In this document: positions 11,080-22,390 of the stretch, piece after piece
How the letters are laid out: each line of letters begins with the position of its first letter
Position numbering within the stretch: position 1 is the stretch's first letter
NCBI RefSeq assembly: GCF_020379485.1
Contig: NC_063437.1
Coordinates: 14,843,726 to 14,907,725 of the forward strand
Direction of reading: 5' to 3'
Length of the DNA: 64,000 nt
Origin: Brassica napus
Lineage: Eukaryota; Streptophyta; Magnoliopsida; Brassicales; Brassicaceae
The notes under the pieces: model-generated
Databases searched by the model: none
Told to the model about the DNA's origin: nothing
What the model saw: the letters and a program-made list of their open reading frames with translations, nothing else
Position numbers and translations under genes: made by a program

Positions 11080-12195
11080 ATGGCGAATAATCCTATAGCC
11101 CCACCACCTTCTGCGAAAAAAAGGAAGACGTCGTTGTCATCAATTCCAGATGATGTCATTGTGAACGTCTTAGCTCGGATCTCGAAATCTCACTACCGTT
11201 CCCTCTGCTTAGTCTCCAAAAACTTCTACTCTCTTCTATCTTCTCCAGATATCTACTTTGCTCGATCCCTAATCGGTACCACAGACGTTCACCTCTACGT
11301 GTGCCTACGGCTACCCACTCCCTCCCCCACCAGTCATCATCACAGATGGTTCAATCTCGGCTACCGTCAGGGTCAGTTAAGTTTAGTACCGGTAAGAACA
11401 CTCTCTTCCTCGTCGTATTCACCCGACCGGTTAAACTCAACCTCTGTCGCCGTCCATTCCGAAATCTACCAGATAGGAGGAGGAAGCAACGAGGAGAAGC
11501 GGACCAGAGCCGTTAGAGTTCTTGATTGTCGGAGTCGTACGTGGCGTCCTGCTCCCGACATGAAGGTGGCAAGGAAACACGCTAGGTCTTATTTTTTAGA
11601 TGACAAGATATATGTAACAGGAGGATGCACAAGAAGAGAGGAAAATTGGGGTGAGGTTTTCGACATAAAGACTCAGAAGTGGAAGCCATTGCCTAAGCCT
11701 CCTAGTGATCATGATCACAAAGGTGTAGTTTATGGAGGAAGGCTATACGCTTTCACCTCCATCAACTACGCATATGAGCCGAAAGAAGAAAGATGGGTAC
11801 AAGAGGCGGGGTTTGTGGGTCTAGGACCTATAACAGGACCTTTGTGCGTTATAGGAAATGAGATTTTTGCTGAACATGACCGTAAGTACACGTGGTATAA
11901 CCCAAGGAATGTGAATGGAAAGCAGCAGGTAATAGATGGTTTGAATGATGTGTACAAGAAACGTGCTAATAATTACAGAACGATTCAATTAGTTAACCAT
12001 GGTGGGAAACTGGTAATTATATGGAATGAGACTCGCAGGAAACGCAAGCGTCTTTGGTGTGCGGTGATTAGCTTGGAGGAGCGTTCCACTCCATTGGGAA
12101 CTCGTATGCGGGGGAAGGTCGAACGATGCGATCTTCTTTTAGATTCAGTCCACAAGTCATATATGTTCTCAAGCTGCCTATCGGTTTTGGTCTGA
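11080..12195 (+). CDS. F-box/kelch-repeat protein
   Basis: This intronless 371-codon gene encodes an F-box/kelch protein, a plant family that serves as substrate receptor of SCF ubiquitin ligases. An F-box lies at about residues 19-64 (SIPDDVIVNVLARISKSHY, then LCLVSKNFYSLLSSP). Kelch-type blades follow from about residue 125, with IYQIGGG, DCRSRTWRPAPDM, IYVTGG and DIKTQKWKPLP. The N-terminus is basic and proline-rich. Start ATG 11080 sits in a good plant context with a TATA-like element about 35 bp upstream. It lies between two SSL fragments, so it was present in or inserted into the duplicated block. Such genes multiply fast in Brassicaceae; I cannot assign an orthologue or a target. Confidence 0.9.
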   Translation: MANNPIAPPPSAKKRKTSLSSIPDDVIVNVLARISKSHYRSLCLVSKNFYSLLSSPDIYFARSLIGTTDVHLYVCLRLPTPSPTSHHHRWFNLGYRQGQLSLVPVRTLSSSSYSPDRLNSTSVAVHSEIYQIGGGSNEEKRTRAVRVLDCRSRTWRPAPDMKVARKHARSYFLDDKIYVTGGCTRREENWGEVFDIKTQKWKPLPKPPSDHDHKGVVYGGRLYAFTSINYAYEPKEERWVQEAGFVGLGPITGPLCVIGNEIFAEHDRKYTWYNPRNVNGKQQVIDGLNDVYKKRANNYRTIQLVNHGGKLVIIWNETRRKRKRLWCAVISLEERSTPLGTRMRGKVERCDLLLDSVHKSYMFSSCLSVLV

Positions 12196-12837
12196 AACTC
12201 ATATGTTTGCTATATTTCTAATAAGATGACTTTGTCTTTACATCAAAACAGGAATCTTGCATCATATTCCCTTTGTAATAAATCCAATCCAATGTAAATA
12301 TATGATCTCTTCAAAGTATGGAAACTAAAATGGGTTGATATTAATTATGCTGTCTGCTTTGTGTATTGTTTGTCTTGTCTAGAGAAGTGGAGAGGGATAA
12401 AACAATCATCATGTGGGTGTCTACTCTAATCTTATTATGAAAAAAAAACAAGAGAGATCCTTCTGTGTTGTGAAATAAGTACTAATGACTATCTTATCTA
12501 AATAATCATCCTGGGGGGGAACAAAGAATGTCCTAATCATCAAATGACTGTAAAGAATCATTGCTAATTTGATTTATGAAACATAAAAGTTGATTAAAGT
12601 AACTGCAAAGCACATCATACCACTATCCTTGGTGCTGTTACCCCCAAGAATATATGCATCGAGAAAAGAAAAAAAAGACATTGCCACCAAGAAGGAGTGG
12701 GTCTAAATTGATGAAGTCATGACCAAGTGTCTTGCATACAAGATGAAGTTTGTGTATTTCCTGTTTTCGTTGTGTCAGCTTAGTTATAAAAGGCATAGGA
12801 AATAGGAGAATTAGAAATTATTCGTATAAAAGGCATA
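12196..12837. other. Spacer between the F-box/kelch gene and SSL fragment C
   Basis: AT-rich 3' flank; no coding region or repeat recognised. Confidence 0.4.
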
Positions 12838-13157
12838 AGACACCAACGGGAGACTTTTGGATTGGCATACACTGCAAGAAATCTCCAGCGGGGAGATTGA
12901 TAGTGGGGAACAAATGGCTTGGGAAATTGGTTGAGAAGATAGTGAAGTTGGAGTTGTTGATTGCTGTGATGAACGGATTCAAACCGCATGGAATCGCGGT
13001 GAAAATCTCGGGCGAGACAGGAGAGATCCTTGAGATACTTGAGGATAAAGAAGGGAAGACAATGAAGTATGTAAGTGAGGCTTATGAGAGGGAAGATGGA
13101 AAGATATGGTTTGGGTCTGTTTTTTGGCCAGCCGTTTGGGTTCTTGATCGCAAGTAA
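12838..13157 (+). pseudogene. SSL pseudogene fragment C (5'-truncated last exon)
   Basis: Homology to the last SSL exon starts abruptly at about 12838, at the TPSGDFW-equivalent region, and runs open to the stop at 13155-13157. The upstream two exons and the first half of the last exon are absent. The sequence is very close to the full copy (compare 5880-6197). The 3' flank continues in parallel with that of the full gene towards a DUF1279 gene. An ORF starting further upstream at 12750 is formed by chance from non-SSL sequence. Confidence 0.9.
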
Positions 13158-14510
13158 CTCTGTTTTCTTTTTAACTATGTTTTGTTGTTCGCAGTGATGT
13201 GTTCTATACAGTATTAATAAATCTTTCTTGTGTGTAACATTTGTTCTGTGTGCCATTACTAAGAGTAGTTGCATCCACTTTTATATGTTATCTCTCTCCT
13301 CTGTTTGCCATGTATCTTTTCAGTTACTTGTGCAAAAATTTCCACAACTAAGCATGGTTGTGTTGGAGTAATAGAAGGAAAAATGATATATTGGAAAATG
13401 ATTTACTGTATATTGAGGCCAAAGTATAGGAAGAATATGTTGAATTTGCAAGGTGAGTAAATAAGTCTTTCGAATATCTAAAACTTAAGTTCATAACAAA
13501 ATGGGATCACATGACAAAAATTAAGTTCTGTAAGTTGAAGTAATTGTAACATTTCGATATCTTGACTATCTGTATTGCTAAAATATGCGTATTTTCAATT
13601 ATTTCTCTATAGTAAACTTTATGGTTAAATTTGTTTAAGCGGGAGTAGTAGAAAGATGGTAACTTATCGGCAAATAACTAGTGATAATTGTACGAATGAT
13701 GCTAATTGTGAGGATTGTAAAGTTAATAAACAGGTTTTTCGAACTTCTGAGACTTGATGCTCCTCCTGGCTATTAGATAGAATAGGCCATCGGCAAATAG
13801 ATAGAGCACTGTGTACACTTGGAAAAAAGCACACTAGCGTTACAAATACAAAGGTTGATGCTTTAAGAGTATAAAGAACAGAGGTTGCCCAGATGACCGA
13901 AATGGAGAATTAACTAACATTTGCGAGTCATGAGACAATATAACACATGCTTGTGAAAAAAATTGAGCTTCTTTTTAATATTCTTCAGTTTCAACACCTA
14001 TTTGTGAAATAAACACACAAAAGGAGATGCCGAAATGTATGTAGAACTGTTAAAAGATGATCATGATTCATGAAACTGATGCACATAAAAGAGTCGGACT
14101 ACCTACACATTCTACTATCTCACACTCGTTAAAATCGACTCACCGAGAGTCATCTCTACTTCAACTTCCAATATGTACAGATTATCCATTGAAGATGGTT
14201 GTTTCGTATTCAATATTGTGACCATTTTCATGTACGTAACAGAAGCACACAAAAAGATCCTTCCAACCATACACGACGAATATAGATGAAGACTACTAGT
14301 CTACCACTGCCTCCTATCAGATGTGGGCGAGCAGTAAAGTCAGTAAATTACAACCAGTTCTCAGATGGACAAGGTAAAAAGCAATCTCACAACTTAGACT
14401 CTGCCACTCTTTGATTCATACTCACGAGATGCTAATACTCTTTGTAAATATTAATGATTATCCAGTAAGATATACATTTTTAGTATCTCCAAATAAACAA
14501 AAGGAAAAGA
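13158..14510. other. Duplicated spacer (partner of 6198-7689)
   Basis: No gene. Parallel to the spacer after the full SSL gene over most of its length, with small indels. Confidence 0.7.
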
Positions 14511-15256
14511 CTATTCATCATCCTTCTCCTTGTCAACTTTCTTCCCAATCCAATTAGCGACAATAGGAGTCAAAGCCACCGTGGGAGGAAACCTAATCGG
14601 AGATGCAGCCTTATGCGCTGCGTAAGCCAACGCAAAGGCTCCCACTTTCTCTCCCGTCTCATTCGTCGAGATCCCAACCTTTGAAACAAAACAACAGCTA
14701 TTATTACTCAAACCCAAGAACAAGAAACACATAAAGTTTAGTATAAAAGGAAAACCTTGAGAAGGAGAGCTTGAACATCAACACCGGAAGTGACGAGAGC
14801 GTAGCAGAGCGAGAAGGAAATGAGGGAAAGGGTGATGGACGTTGCGAGGTAAGCACCACCGTACTTTGCAAGTAACTCCTTAGCTTCATCTGTTTTCGAC
14901 TTCTTCTTCTTCTTCTCCTCTCCATCACTTTCTTCATCCTTTGAGGTCAATATCTGTATTGTTCATTCAAAATTGTAAATATATGATTCAAGAAGAGGAA
15001 AGCAAAAGATTGAAGATAAGAAAGTCACCTTCCATAGACCAACTTCGAGTCCATATTTCTTGGTAACTTCCTCCGGAGACGGCGGGGAAGTGTTCTTCTC
15101 CTCGGCTTTCTCTCGGACGGCTCTGCATCTGAACTTATTCGTATTGGACTCCGACGAAGTTTGGATTGAAGAGAGGAAGAAGAATCGAGTTTTAGTGTTT
15201 CTGGTGTTCCACAAGGAAGACGGAGACGACGAAGGGACTTGCAGAATCATCGCCAT
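14511..15256 (-). CDS. DUF1279 / FAM210-like membrane protein, probably plastid (At2g27290-like)
   Basis: Three coding exons on the minus strand, 15256-15029, 14953-14756 and 14678-14511, are joined in phase 0 and give 197 residues. The N-terminus (about 1-50) is rich in Ser, Thr and Arg and lacks acidic residues at first, fitting a transit peptide. A charged linker DEESDGEEKKKKKSK precedes the DUF1279 segment, which has one clear hydrophobic stretch (AYLATSITLSLISFSLCYALV, about 104-124) and a second weaker one near the C-terminus (PTVALTPIVANWI). Function of the plant members is not established. Position next to an At2g27310-like F-box gene supports orthology to At2g27290. A pseudogene copy lies at 7690-8245. 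Confidence 0.88.
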
Positions 15257-15829
15257 GGTTTAATTTTGTTTTCAGCCACCAAAACTAAGTCAATCGTTTC
15301 CTTTACCTTTTATTGTTTGTTCTTCTTGTACACACAAATCTTACCGTAGTTATAAACCTTTTTATCTAATTATTTAATTTAAACAAAGTTAATTTTTTGA
15401 TATTAAATTGTACTTTATCAAGTTAATTAAAATTAGTGTTTAATCATCTGGAATTTAGAAGATGCTTTACAATACTTGGAGTAAAGGAGAACAAAAAATG
15501 AGGAGGTAAACGAATATCCACGTCCCTGGGGAAAAAGTAAGCGGATGAGGTTGTTTTCGTTTTCAGACACTCAACACACGTACGGCTAGAATGCAGGCAA
15601 GTCGCCAGACCATACATCGCACAAACAAAACCCAAAATATATACATTCTCTCTCTGTACTTTTTGTTTCAAATACATTTTCTATATAGTATATATAAAGG
15701 CAAATCTTTTAAATAACTTTTTATTTTATTTAAGATGACAAAGTATATTCAGTAAAAAGTTAATAACAATTATAGTCTTATTAACAATTTTAATTAATTA
15801 TTTATTAAATATATAAAATAAATGGAGAA
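15257..15829. other. Spacer, AT-rich
   Basis: Promoter side of the DUF1279 gene. No gene or clear repeat recognised. Confidence 0.4.
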
Positions 15830-16095
15830 ATTCCATAGTTAGTTCTTTTTAGTTTTTTTTTCACAAAAATAGACTTAAAAGAATAACAAAAATAAGTTTT
15901 ACTATTAAAAATTAAATATGCACTTTTAAGGGTTAACTAATCTATACTTATGATTTAGAGTTAAGGAGTGAGATTTTTGGGATAGAATTTCAAATTAAAA
16001 AAAAATTAAAATTAAAATTAAAATGTTCAAAATAAAAAAAAGTCTATTTTGGTCATTTTATTTTTTGAGTGCTATTTTTGTGAAAATAAGAACTA
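15830..16095. mobile_element. Degenerate long-TIR MITE, related to the one at 23509
   Basis: The two ends are inverted partners: TAGTTCTTTTTAGT...CACAAAAATAGACTT on the left and, reverse-complemented, TAGTTCTTATTTTCACAAAAATAGCACT on the right. The interior contains a phrase like gatttagagttaaggagtg, matching gtttagagttaaggggtgg inside the element at 23509-24044. I found no clear target duplication, so the borders are approximate. Confidence 0.55.
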
Positions 16096-16297
16096 TCAGA
16101 ACTTGAAAACTCTAAACTATAAGAAAAGAACCAGTAGATATCATATTTTTATGCCAGTTATATGTTGGGTTGGAATTTCTCTAATACACTGTATATTACT
16201 ATATTAGTAAATTTCATTCATTACAAAAAAAGAGAAGAATATTGATAATAAAAAACTTGTGTATCGTATTATGCTGTGTTTCATCTTTTTAGCATAT

Positions 16298-17323
16298 TTA
16301 TCTTAACAAAATAAAACTCCACAAAAGCACAAACAAAGAAAACCCAAAAATCATACAAATAGTGTCTTGAAATTTTTCTCTCCTCTCTTTTTTCTTTCTC
16401 CACTCTGTCTTCATCTCCACGTATTCCTCATACCTTCCTTTACCTCTTCTCCCCTCACCACATCCATCTTTACGACTTCTCTTCCCTTCCAACAACCCTT
16501 GTAATATTACCACACTCTCCCTCCCTTTCAAACACTTTCCTTCTATGTCCTCTACTCCCAACCTCACCTCCCTCACGTGCACTTCTCCTCCCACTTCCTC
16601 GTCCACCTCTTTCCACGTCTCCGCCGATCCACACGACACAACCGCCGCCACCTCCGCCGCTCTCTTCCCCGTCACCACCGTCGAAAATCTAATCTCTAAA
16701 TCTCCGGTCAACCAGTTCCGCTTCGCCGAAACTGCGTCCCTACTCGATATATTCACCGCACGTTTCTTTACCGGATCGATCACTATCCAGTTGAGCTTCA
16801 TGCTCGCTTCCATATCTGTCACCCACGCTTCGTAATCCCCACCCGGATATCGAATCCGGGTGCTAACCGACTCTTTTGGGTCGAGCATATCGACCCGAAA
16901 CGGAGCCGACAAGAACCAACTTCCTTTGCCACTCTCTGTTTCCATCTCTTGGACCTTAGAGTAGATTAGCTCTCCTCGGTAATACAGGTCAACGGCTGAG
17001 ATTAATCCAGTGGTCGGTGGATCGTCTTTTTCGGAAGGCCACGTGTGTTCACTGAACGGGTACGAGTCAGCGAAGAAGGAGCGGTACCCGGAAGGGAAGG
17101 AGGAGATGGCTTTAACAACACGTGGATCGTTTATAGAAGGCCACGTGGCGGCTGAGAGTTCTTGCCAGAGCTTCTGTTCCCTGCAGAGGGTTTGGAGATA
17201 AGAGGATGTTGATGCGGTGGAGGAAAGCGTCGGACCGTCGAGTCGGGTCAAGATTTGGGTTTGGATGATGTCAGGATGAAGCGTTGAGAAGGAATCACCG
17301 GTGCTATAATCGACGTGTGCCAT
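16298..17323 (-). CDS. F-box protein, At2g27310-like
   Basis: An intronless 341-codon gene. The N-terminus carries an F-box (LHPDIIQTQILTRLDGPTL, then LCREQKLWQELSAATWPS, about residues 16-66). A conserved central region typical of the small At2g27310/At2g36090/At3g44326 group follows, including FFADSYPF, ISAVDLYYRGELIYSK and GSWFLSAPFRVD. The C-terminus has a very basic charged stretch (about 280-320) and ends in a hydrophobic segment (MIFGFSLFVLLWSFILL), a possible tail anchor. Members are presumed SCF substrate receptors; targets are unknown to me. The start at 17323 is the first Met of the open frame. The gene order with the DUF1279 gene matches Arabidopsis chromosome 2. Confidence 0.9.
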   Translation of the reverse strand: MAHVDYSTGDSFSTLHPDIIQTQILTRLDGPTLSSTASTSSYLQTLCREQKLWQELSAATWPSINDPRVVKAISSFPSGYRSFFADSYPFSEHTWPSEKDDPPTTGLISAVDLYYRGELIYSKVQEMETESGKGSWFLSAPFRVDMLDPKESVSTRIRYPGGDYEAWVTDMEASMKLNWIVIDPVKKRAVNISSRDAVSAKRNWLTGDLEIRFSTVVTGKRAAEVAAVVSCGSAETWKEVDEEVGGEVHVREVRLGVEDIEGKCLKGRESVVILQGLLEGKRSRKDGCGEGRRGKGRYEEYVEMKTEWRKKKERREKFQDTICMIFGFSLFVLLWSFILLR

Positions 17324-17562
17324 TTAGAAATGAGAGGAAATTGTTTTTTTTTTTTTTATGTGAAAAGAGAATGTGTAACAAGATGATTATGAAATCATAC
17401 AGATATATAATGAATGAAGTAAAGATATCTATACTATACTAAAAGGGGGATATAAGCCATGGAGAGGATGTCCACATAGGATAAAAAAATCAACCAATTA
17501 GAGAACCCAAAATTGCCATGTCATCTCATTTATTTTTCGTAAAAAATAAAAAAAAACAATAC

Positions 17563-17625
17563 GAATGTGAGAATCGAACCCGGGTTAGTATGATATATAT
17601 ATAGGATAGTTACCACTAAGCCATT
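17563..17625 (-). other. tRNA-like Pol III promoter boxes inside the Helitron
   Basis: On the minus strand TGGCTTAGTGG (17623-17613) fits a tRNA A box and GGGTTCGATTC (17581-17571) fits a B box, about 31 bp apart. A run of nine T follows on the same strand (about 17547-17555), like a Pol III terminator. The T-stem no longer pairs, so this is a tRNA relic or tRNA-derived SINE head rather than a working tRNA gene. Confidence 0.6.
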
Positions 17626-18374
17626 GAAACTTTCTTGGACAAATATACAAGAACCACTAAGTATATAATCACAAACTCTTATGTACATTTACAATAATAT
17701 GAATTCAACTTTCAAGACTCCGATACTTTGTTTTGTAAAAAAAAAATAAGTAAGTGACTAAGCTAATATATTCTTAGAAAGTGTGAGAACGTTGACAAAT
17801 ATGAAAAAACATAGTTTTTTGTTTTCGTGACAAAGTTAAGAATTTTGTAAAAGTAAGTTTAACATATAAATTTTCGTGTCAAATATGAAAAAGCATAGAT
17901 TTTTGTAAAATTTTGACAAAACAACTCAAAACATACTTCTCTAATGTCTTAATAAAATATTATTTAAGGGTGCAATAATTAAATATATAGGATAGTTACC
18001 ACTAAGCCATTGAAACTTTCTTGGACAAATATACAAGAACCACTAAGTATATAATCACAAACTCTTATGTACATTTACAATAATATGAATTCAACTTTCA
18101 AGACTCCGATACTTTGTTTTGTAAAAAAAAAATAAGTAAGTGACTAAGCTAATATATTCTTAGAAAGTGTGAGAACGTTGACAAATATGAAAAAACATAG
18201 TTTTTTGTTTTCGTGACAAAGTTAAGAATTTTGTAAAAGTAAGTTTAACATATAAATTTTCGTGTCAAATATGAAAAAGCATAGATTTTTGTAAAATTTT
18301 GACAAAACAACTCAAAACATACTTCTCTAATGTCTTAATAAAATATTATTTAAGGGTGCAATAATTAAATATAT
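17603..18374 (+). repeat. Two 386-bp direct repeats in the Helitron
   Basis: 17603-17988 and 17989-18374 read as identical or nearly so, beginning aggatagttaccactaagcc in both. The second copy runs on into the 300-bp array. Confidence 0.9.
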
Positions 18375-19470
18375 TAATTCAATAAATTTTGTAATTTATA
18401 GACAAAACAATAACACAACAAATTTTGAAACATTTGTTTAACCTATCGATTTTTTTTCATGAGAATCCAACTAAACAAGATAAAAAAAAATTAGATTTAC
18501 AAATATTTAATTACCATTTTATTCAATTTTGATTAATTTCAAATTGTCATAATGTATCTTTTTGAAGTTACAAATATGAAAAAACATAGATTTTTGTACA
18601 ATTTGACAAAACAACTCAAAACATATTTTTCTAATGTCTTAATAAAATATTATTTAAGGATGCAATAATTAAATATATTAATTCAATAAATTTTATAATT
18701 TATAGACAAAACAATACCACAACAAATTTTGAAACATTTGTTTAACCAATCGATTTTTTTTCATGAGAATCCAACTAAACAAGATAAAAAAAAATTAGAT
18801 TTACAAATATTTAATTACCATTTTATTCAATTTTGATTAATTTCAAATTGTCATAATGTATCTTTTTGAAGTTACAAATATGAAAAAGCATAGATTTTTG
18901 TACAATTTGACAAAACAACTCAAAACATATTTTTCTAATGTCTTAATAAAATATTATTTAAGGATGCAATAATTAAATATATTAATTCAATAAATTTTTT
19001 AATTTATAGACAAAAAAATACCACAACAAATTTTGAAACATTTGTTTAACCAATCGATTTTTTTCGTGAGAATCCAAGATAAAAAAAATTAGATTTACAA
19101 ATATTTAATTACCATTTTATTCAATTTTGATTCATTTCAAATTGTAATAATGTATCTTTTTGAAGTTACAAATATGAAAAAGCATAGATTTTTGTACAAT
19201 TTGACAAAACAACTCAAAACATATTTTTCTAATGTCTTAATAAAATATTATTTAAGGATGCAATAATTAAATATATTAATTCAATAAATTTTATAATTTA
19301 TAGACAAAACAATACCACAACAAATTTTGAAACATTTGTTTAACCAATCGATTTTTTTTCATGAGAATCCAACTAAACAATTAGATTTACAAATATTTAA
19401 TTACCATTTTATTCAATTTTGATTCATTTCAAATTGTAATAATGTATCTTTTTGAAGTTACAAAAAAATA
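18373..19470 (+). repeat. Four-copy array of about 300 bp in the Helitron
   Basis: Units begin with attaattcaataaatttt at 18373, 18677, 18981 and 19275 (spacing 304, 304 and 294 bp). The last unit is incomplete. Units differ by few substitutions and small deletions. Confidence 0.9.
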
Positions 19471-19912
19471 ATGTTCTTTCTTTATTACACTAGCATTATA
19501 TATAGATTCTATATACACAAAATAAATATAATATAACAACATAAGCTTACTTTCCCCGATTCATATGAAAACTTTTTTAGCTATCCACCAAAGCAAATTA
19601 ATTAAATCAATGAGATTGTTAAAATACAGCAAATTAATATATAATTTTATTTTAAATTAAATTATTTAAAAAGTGTATTTTCGTTAAAACAAAATAATAA
19701 ATAAGTAAAACTGATTTAATGGTAATTTTTATGATATATATATATATCAATTCTGTGAAAGAAATAGAAGCTTAATAAGGAAAAAAATCTTAAATACAAA
19801 AACCTCTAAAAATTAACAAAAAAACTAATAAATTAAACTATGATATCACTTAAAAGCTTCTTAGACAATATTAATAAAATATTTAAACGATAATTAGACA
19901 AATTTGATTTTT

Positions 19913-21085
19913 TTATGGTGGACAAAAAAATAGGATGGACATTAATGATATATGAACTATGAATAGTACTTTGTGAATCAGACTTAGATAACATATCTGC
20001 ACATCCATTTCAGTCCTTTTTGATGTCTAAATTCAATTTCTTCAGAGTAATTATTCCACAAATAAATCGTATGAGATATTGTTTTGATATGTAGATTTGT
20101 TTTTTCAATGTTAAGAAGATTGTTAACTCTAAAAATGTCTCCTTCGAATATGATATGTCTATAACCGAGTCCCCAACATGAGACAAGTTTGTTTAAAAAG
20201 TAAATAATTTTATTTTTCTTATATTATATAATCAATATATATTATTTAGTGATAATAAAAATATAGTTATTCATCTATCACAAATATCTATGCAAATATG
20301 TGAATCAAGTACAACAATCAAACAACATAATGATTTCCACAAAGAAAATTTAAAAAATATATTTATGTTATGTAGTCATATTTTATATTCTTTAAATAAT
20401 GTAATACAATATTATACATTATTTTTTTAGAATTGAGAAATACATATATCAGTTAGACAAATTAAGCGATAATTAGACAAATTTGATTTTTATTTTGTGA
20501 GCAAAAAGTTTATTATTAATTAGCATTACTTATTTCAAGATGTTTAAGAAATGATGGACAAAAAAATAGGATGGACATAAATGATATATGAACTATACAT
20601 AGTTTTTTGTAAAGTTGACTTAGATAACACATATGCACATCCATTTCCAGTCATTTTTTATGCATAAATTCAATTTCTTCAGAGCAGTTATTCCACAAAG
20701 AGATCGTATGAGATATTGTTTTGATATTCAGATTTGTTTCTTGATTGTTAAGAAGATTGATAAGTGTAAAAATGTTTCATTCGAATATGATATGTCTATA
20801 ACCGAGTTCTCAACATGAGACAAGTTTGTTAAAAAGTAAATAATTCTATTTTTCTTATATTATATAATAAATATATATTATTTACTGATAATAAAAATAT
20901 AGTTATTCATCTATCACAAATATCTATGCAAATATGTGAATTAAGTACAGCAATCAAACAACATAATGATTTCCACAAAGAAAATATAAAAAATATATTT
21001 ATGTTATGTAGTCTTATTTTATATTTTTTAAATAATATAATACAATATTATACATTATTTTTTAGAATTGAGAAATACTTATAAT
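19913..21085 (+). repeat. Two-copy repeat of about 0.55-0.6 kb in the Helitron
   Basis: The phrase gacaaaaaaataggatggac occurs at 19921 and 20557 (offset 636). Similarity continues through both copies to just before the terminal hairpin, with more divergence than the other internal repeats. Confidence 0.85.
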
Positions 21086-21120
21086 ATCTTATCCGCGCGT
21101 AGCGCGGTTAAAAAATCTAG

Positions 21121-21620
21121 TAAAGAGAATGATCAAAGGAAGCGATGGTTCAGTCAACCGTCGCTCTTTTAGACTATTCTATTTCAAGATGCATGATTTA
21201 TTATTCCTATTTTATCCATGTTTCCGAAGATAAATAAATGTATATACACGCTCTATTTATGACAAATCTTTTCAAAACTTATCTTTATTAGACAGATCAC
21301 GTAATCTCTGCAACGAATTTCATATTTTCCACGTTATTTTTATCATTGAGTTGACATTTCAAGCTTTTTGGTTGCTCGGATTTTGAAAACCAGGAGGACA
21401 TTTTTTTGTTCTTATGGTCAGTTAAAAGCTTTTTTTTTTAGAACAAATAACTTTTTTTATGGCCACTCAGAAGTCAGAACCGGTGGTCTTAATTAGTGGC
21501 TCTTTCTTGGAAAAAAAGAAGACATTTTCGCAATATGATTGTATTAGAGTGCATTAGTTTTGTTGTATGCTTATTGGTGGTGGTACTAATGTCCTGTATT
21601 AAAATTATACTGGTTATAGT
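21121..21620. other. Spacer between the Helitron and the retroposon
   Basis: AT-rich; nothing recognised. Confidence 0.4.
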
Positions 21621-21636
21621 AGAATAACTAGCACAT

Positions 21637-22390
21637 GAAACTCTCTCTCCTCTCCTAGAGAGAGATTTTCTCTCTCGATTTCTTCCTCTCTTATCAATCT
21701 CTTATCTTTCAGAGAGGTTAGATTTGTTCGAGAGTGAGAGAGAGATATCCTTTTGTTTTCCGGCTACGGTTCATCCGACCGGCTTTCGTCTCCGGCGTTC
21801 TCGCGTTCTTCTCCGGCGGAGAGCAGCCGGCTTTTGACTCTGGGATGCGGTGTATCCCTTAGCTCCATGTCGCCGGTTTTTGGTTCCGCGTCACGCCTCG
21901 TTGGTGCTGACGGCGGCTTTTCATCGGGGTTATCCCGGTTCAGTTTGACTGGCGTCTCTGTTCTTCCTCCTCCCAATCGACTCTCTTTCCTTGGCCTCAT
22001 CGATGGTTGAGGGATGATAGAAGACGATTGAATCATTTGGAAAGGTCTGGTCCGGAAGCGATTCGACTAACCGTGAAGAAGGCTCTGTCTGAGCATCTTT
22101 CTTCATCGGCTTCAGTTCCGCTGTCGGCGGAAGTCCGTCGCCTCTCCTTTGCAGCGCCGGTGGAAGATGGTTGATTCTCGCCTTGACACGTGTCACAGAA
22201 TGCTGGGCGTTCGTACACGCGGTGGGCAAGTTGTCAACTCCTTCCTCTTCCGGTTTTTCGTTTTGGGCTTTAGGCCCTGAGCGGTTTAGTACAGTATTGC
22301 CTATTTGATGGGCCTGTTGTCTTTTGTTATGTTTTGGATTGGGCTTATTTGGGCCTTTTCCTTTTAATAAAATATCAGTGAAAAAAAAAA
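21637..22390 (+). mobile_element. Non-LTR retroposon (754 bp) with poly(A) and 16-bp target duplication
   Basis: The 16-bp sequence agaataactagcacat occurs at 21621-21636 and again at 22391-22406. Between them is a distinctly GC-richer insert that starts with a CT/GA-rich leader and ends in AATAAA-containing sequence followed by a run of A (from 22381). This structure indicates target-primed reverse transcription. The interior has short open frames on both strands but no reverse transcriptase, so it is a non-autonomous LINE derivative or retroposed transcript. I do not recognise the source. Confidence 0.85.

Larger units (their letters stand above)
17428..21120 (+). mobile_element. Non-autonomous Helitron, 3.69 kb
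   Basis: The 5' terminus is TCTATACTATACTAAAAGGG. The 3' terminus has a GC-rich hairpin CCGCGCGTAGCGCGG (21093-21107), then 13 bp ending in CTAG. The flanking bases are A (17427) and T (21121), the host dinucleotide Helitrons enter. No terminal inverted repeat or target duplication is present and no Rep/helicase frame exists, so the element is non-autonomous. Almost the whole interior is direct repeats: a 386-bp duplication, a four-copy array of about 300 bp, and a two-copy 636-bp-spaced repeat. It lies just upstream of the F-box gene start. Confidence 0.93.

Noticed and set aside
12750..12837. N-terminal extension of SSL fragment C
   Set aside because: The extra residues do not resemble SSL; SSL homology begins abruptly at about 12838.
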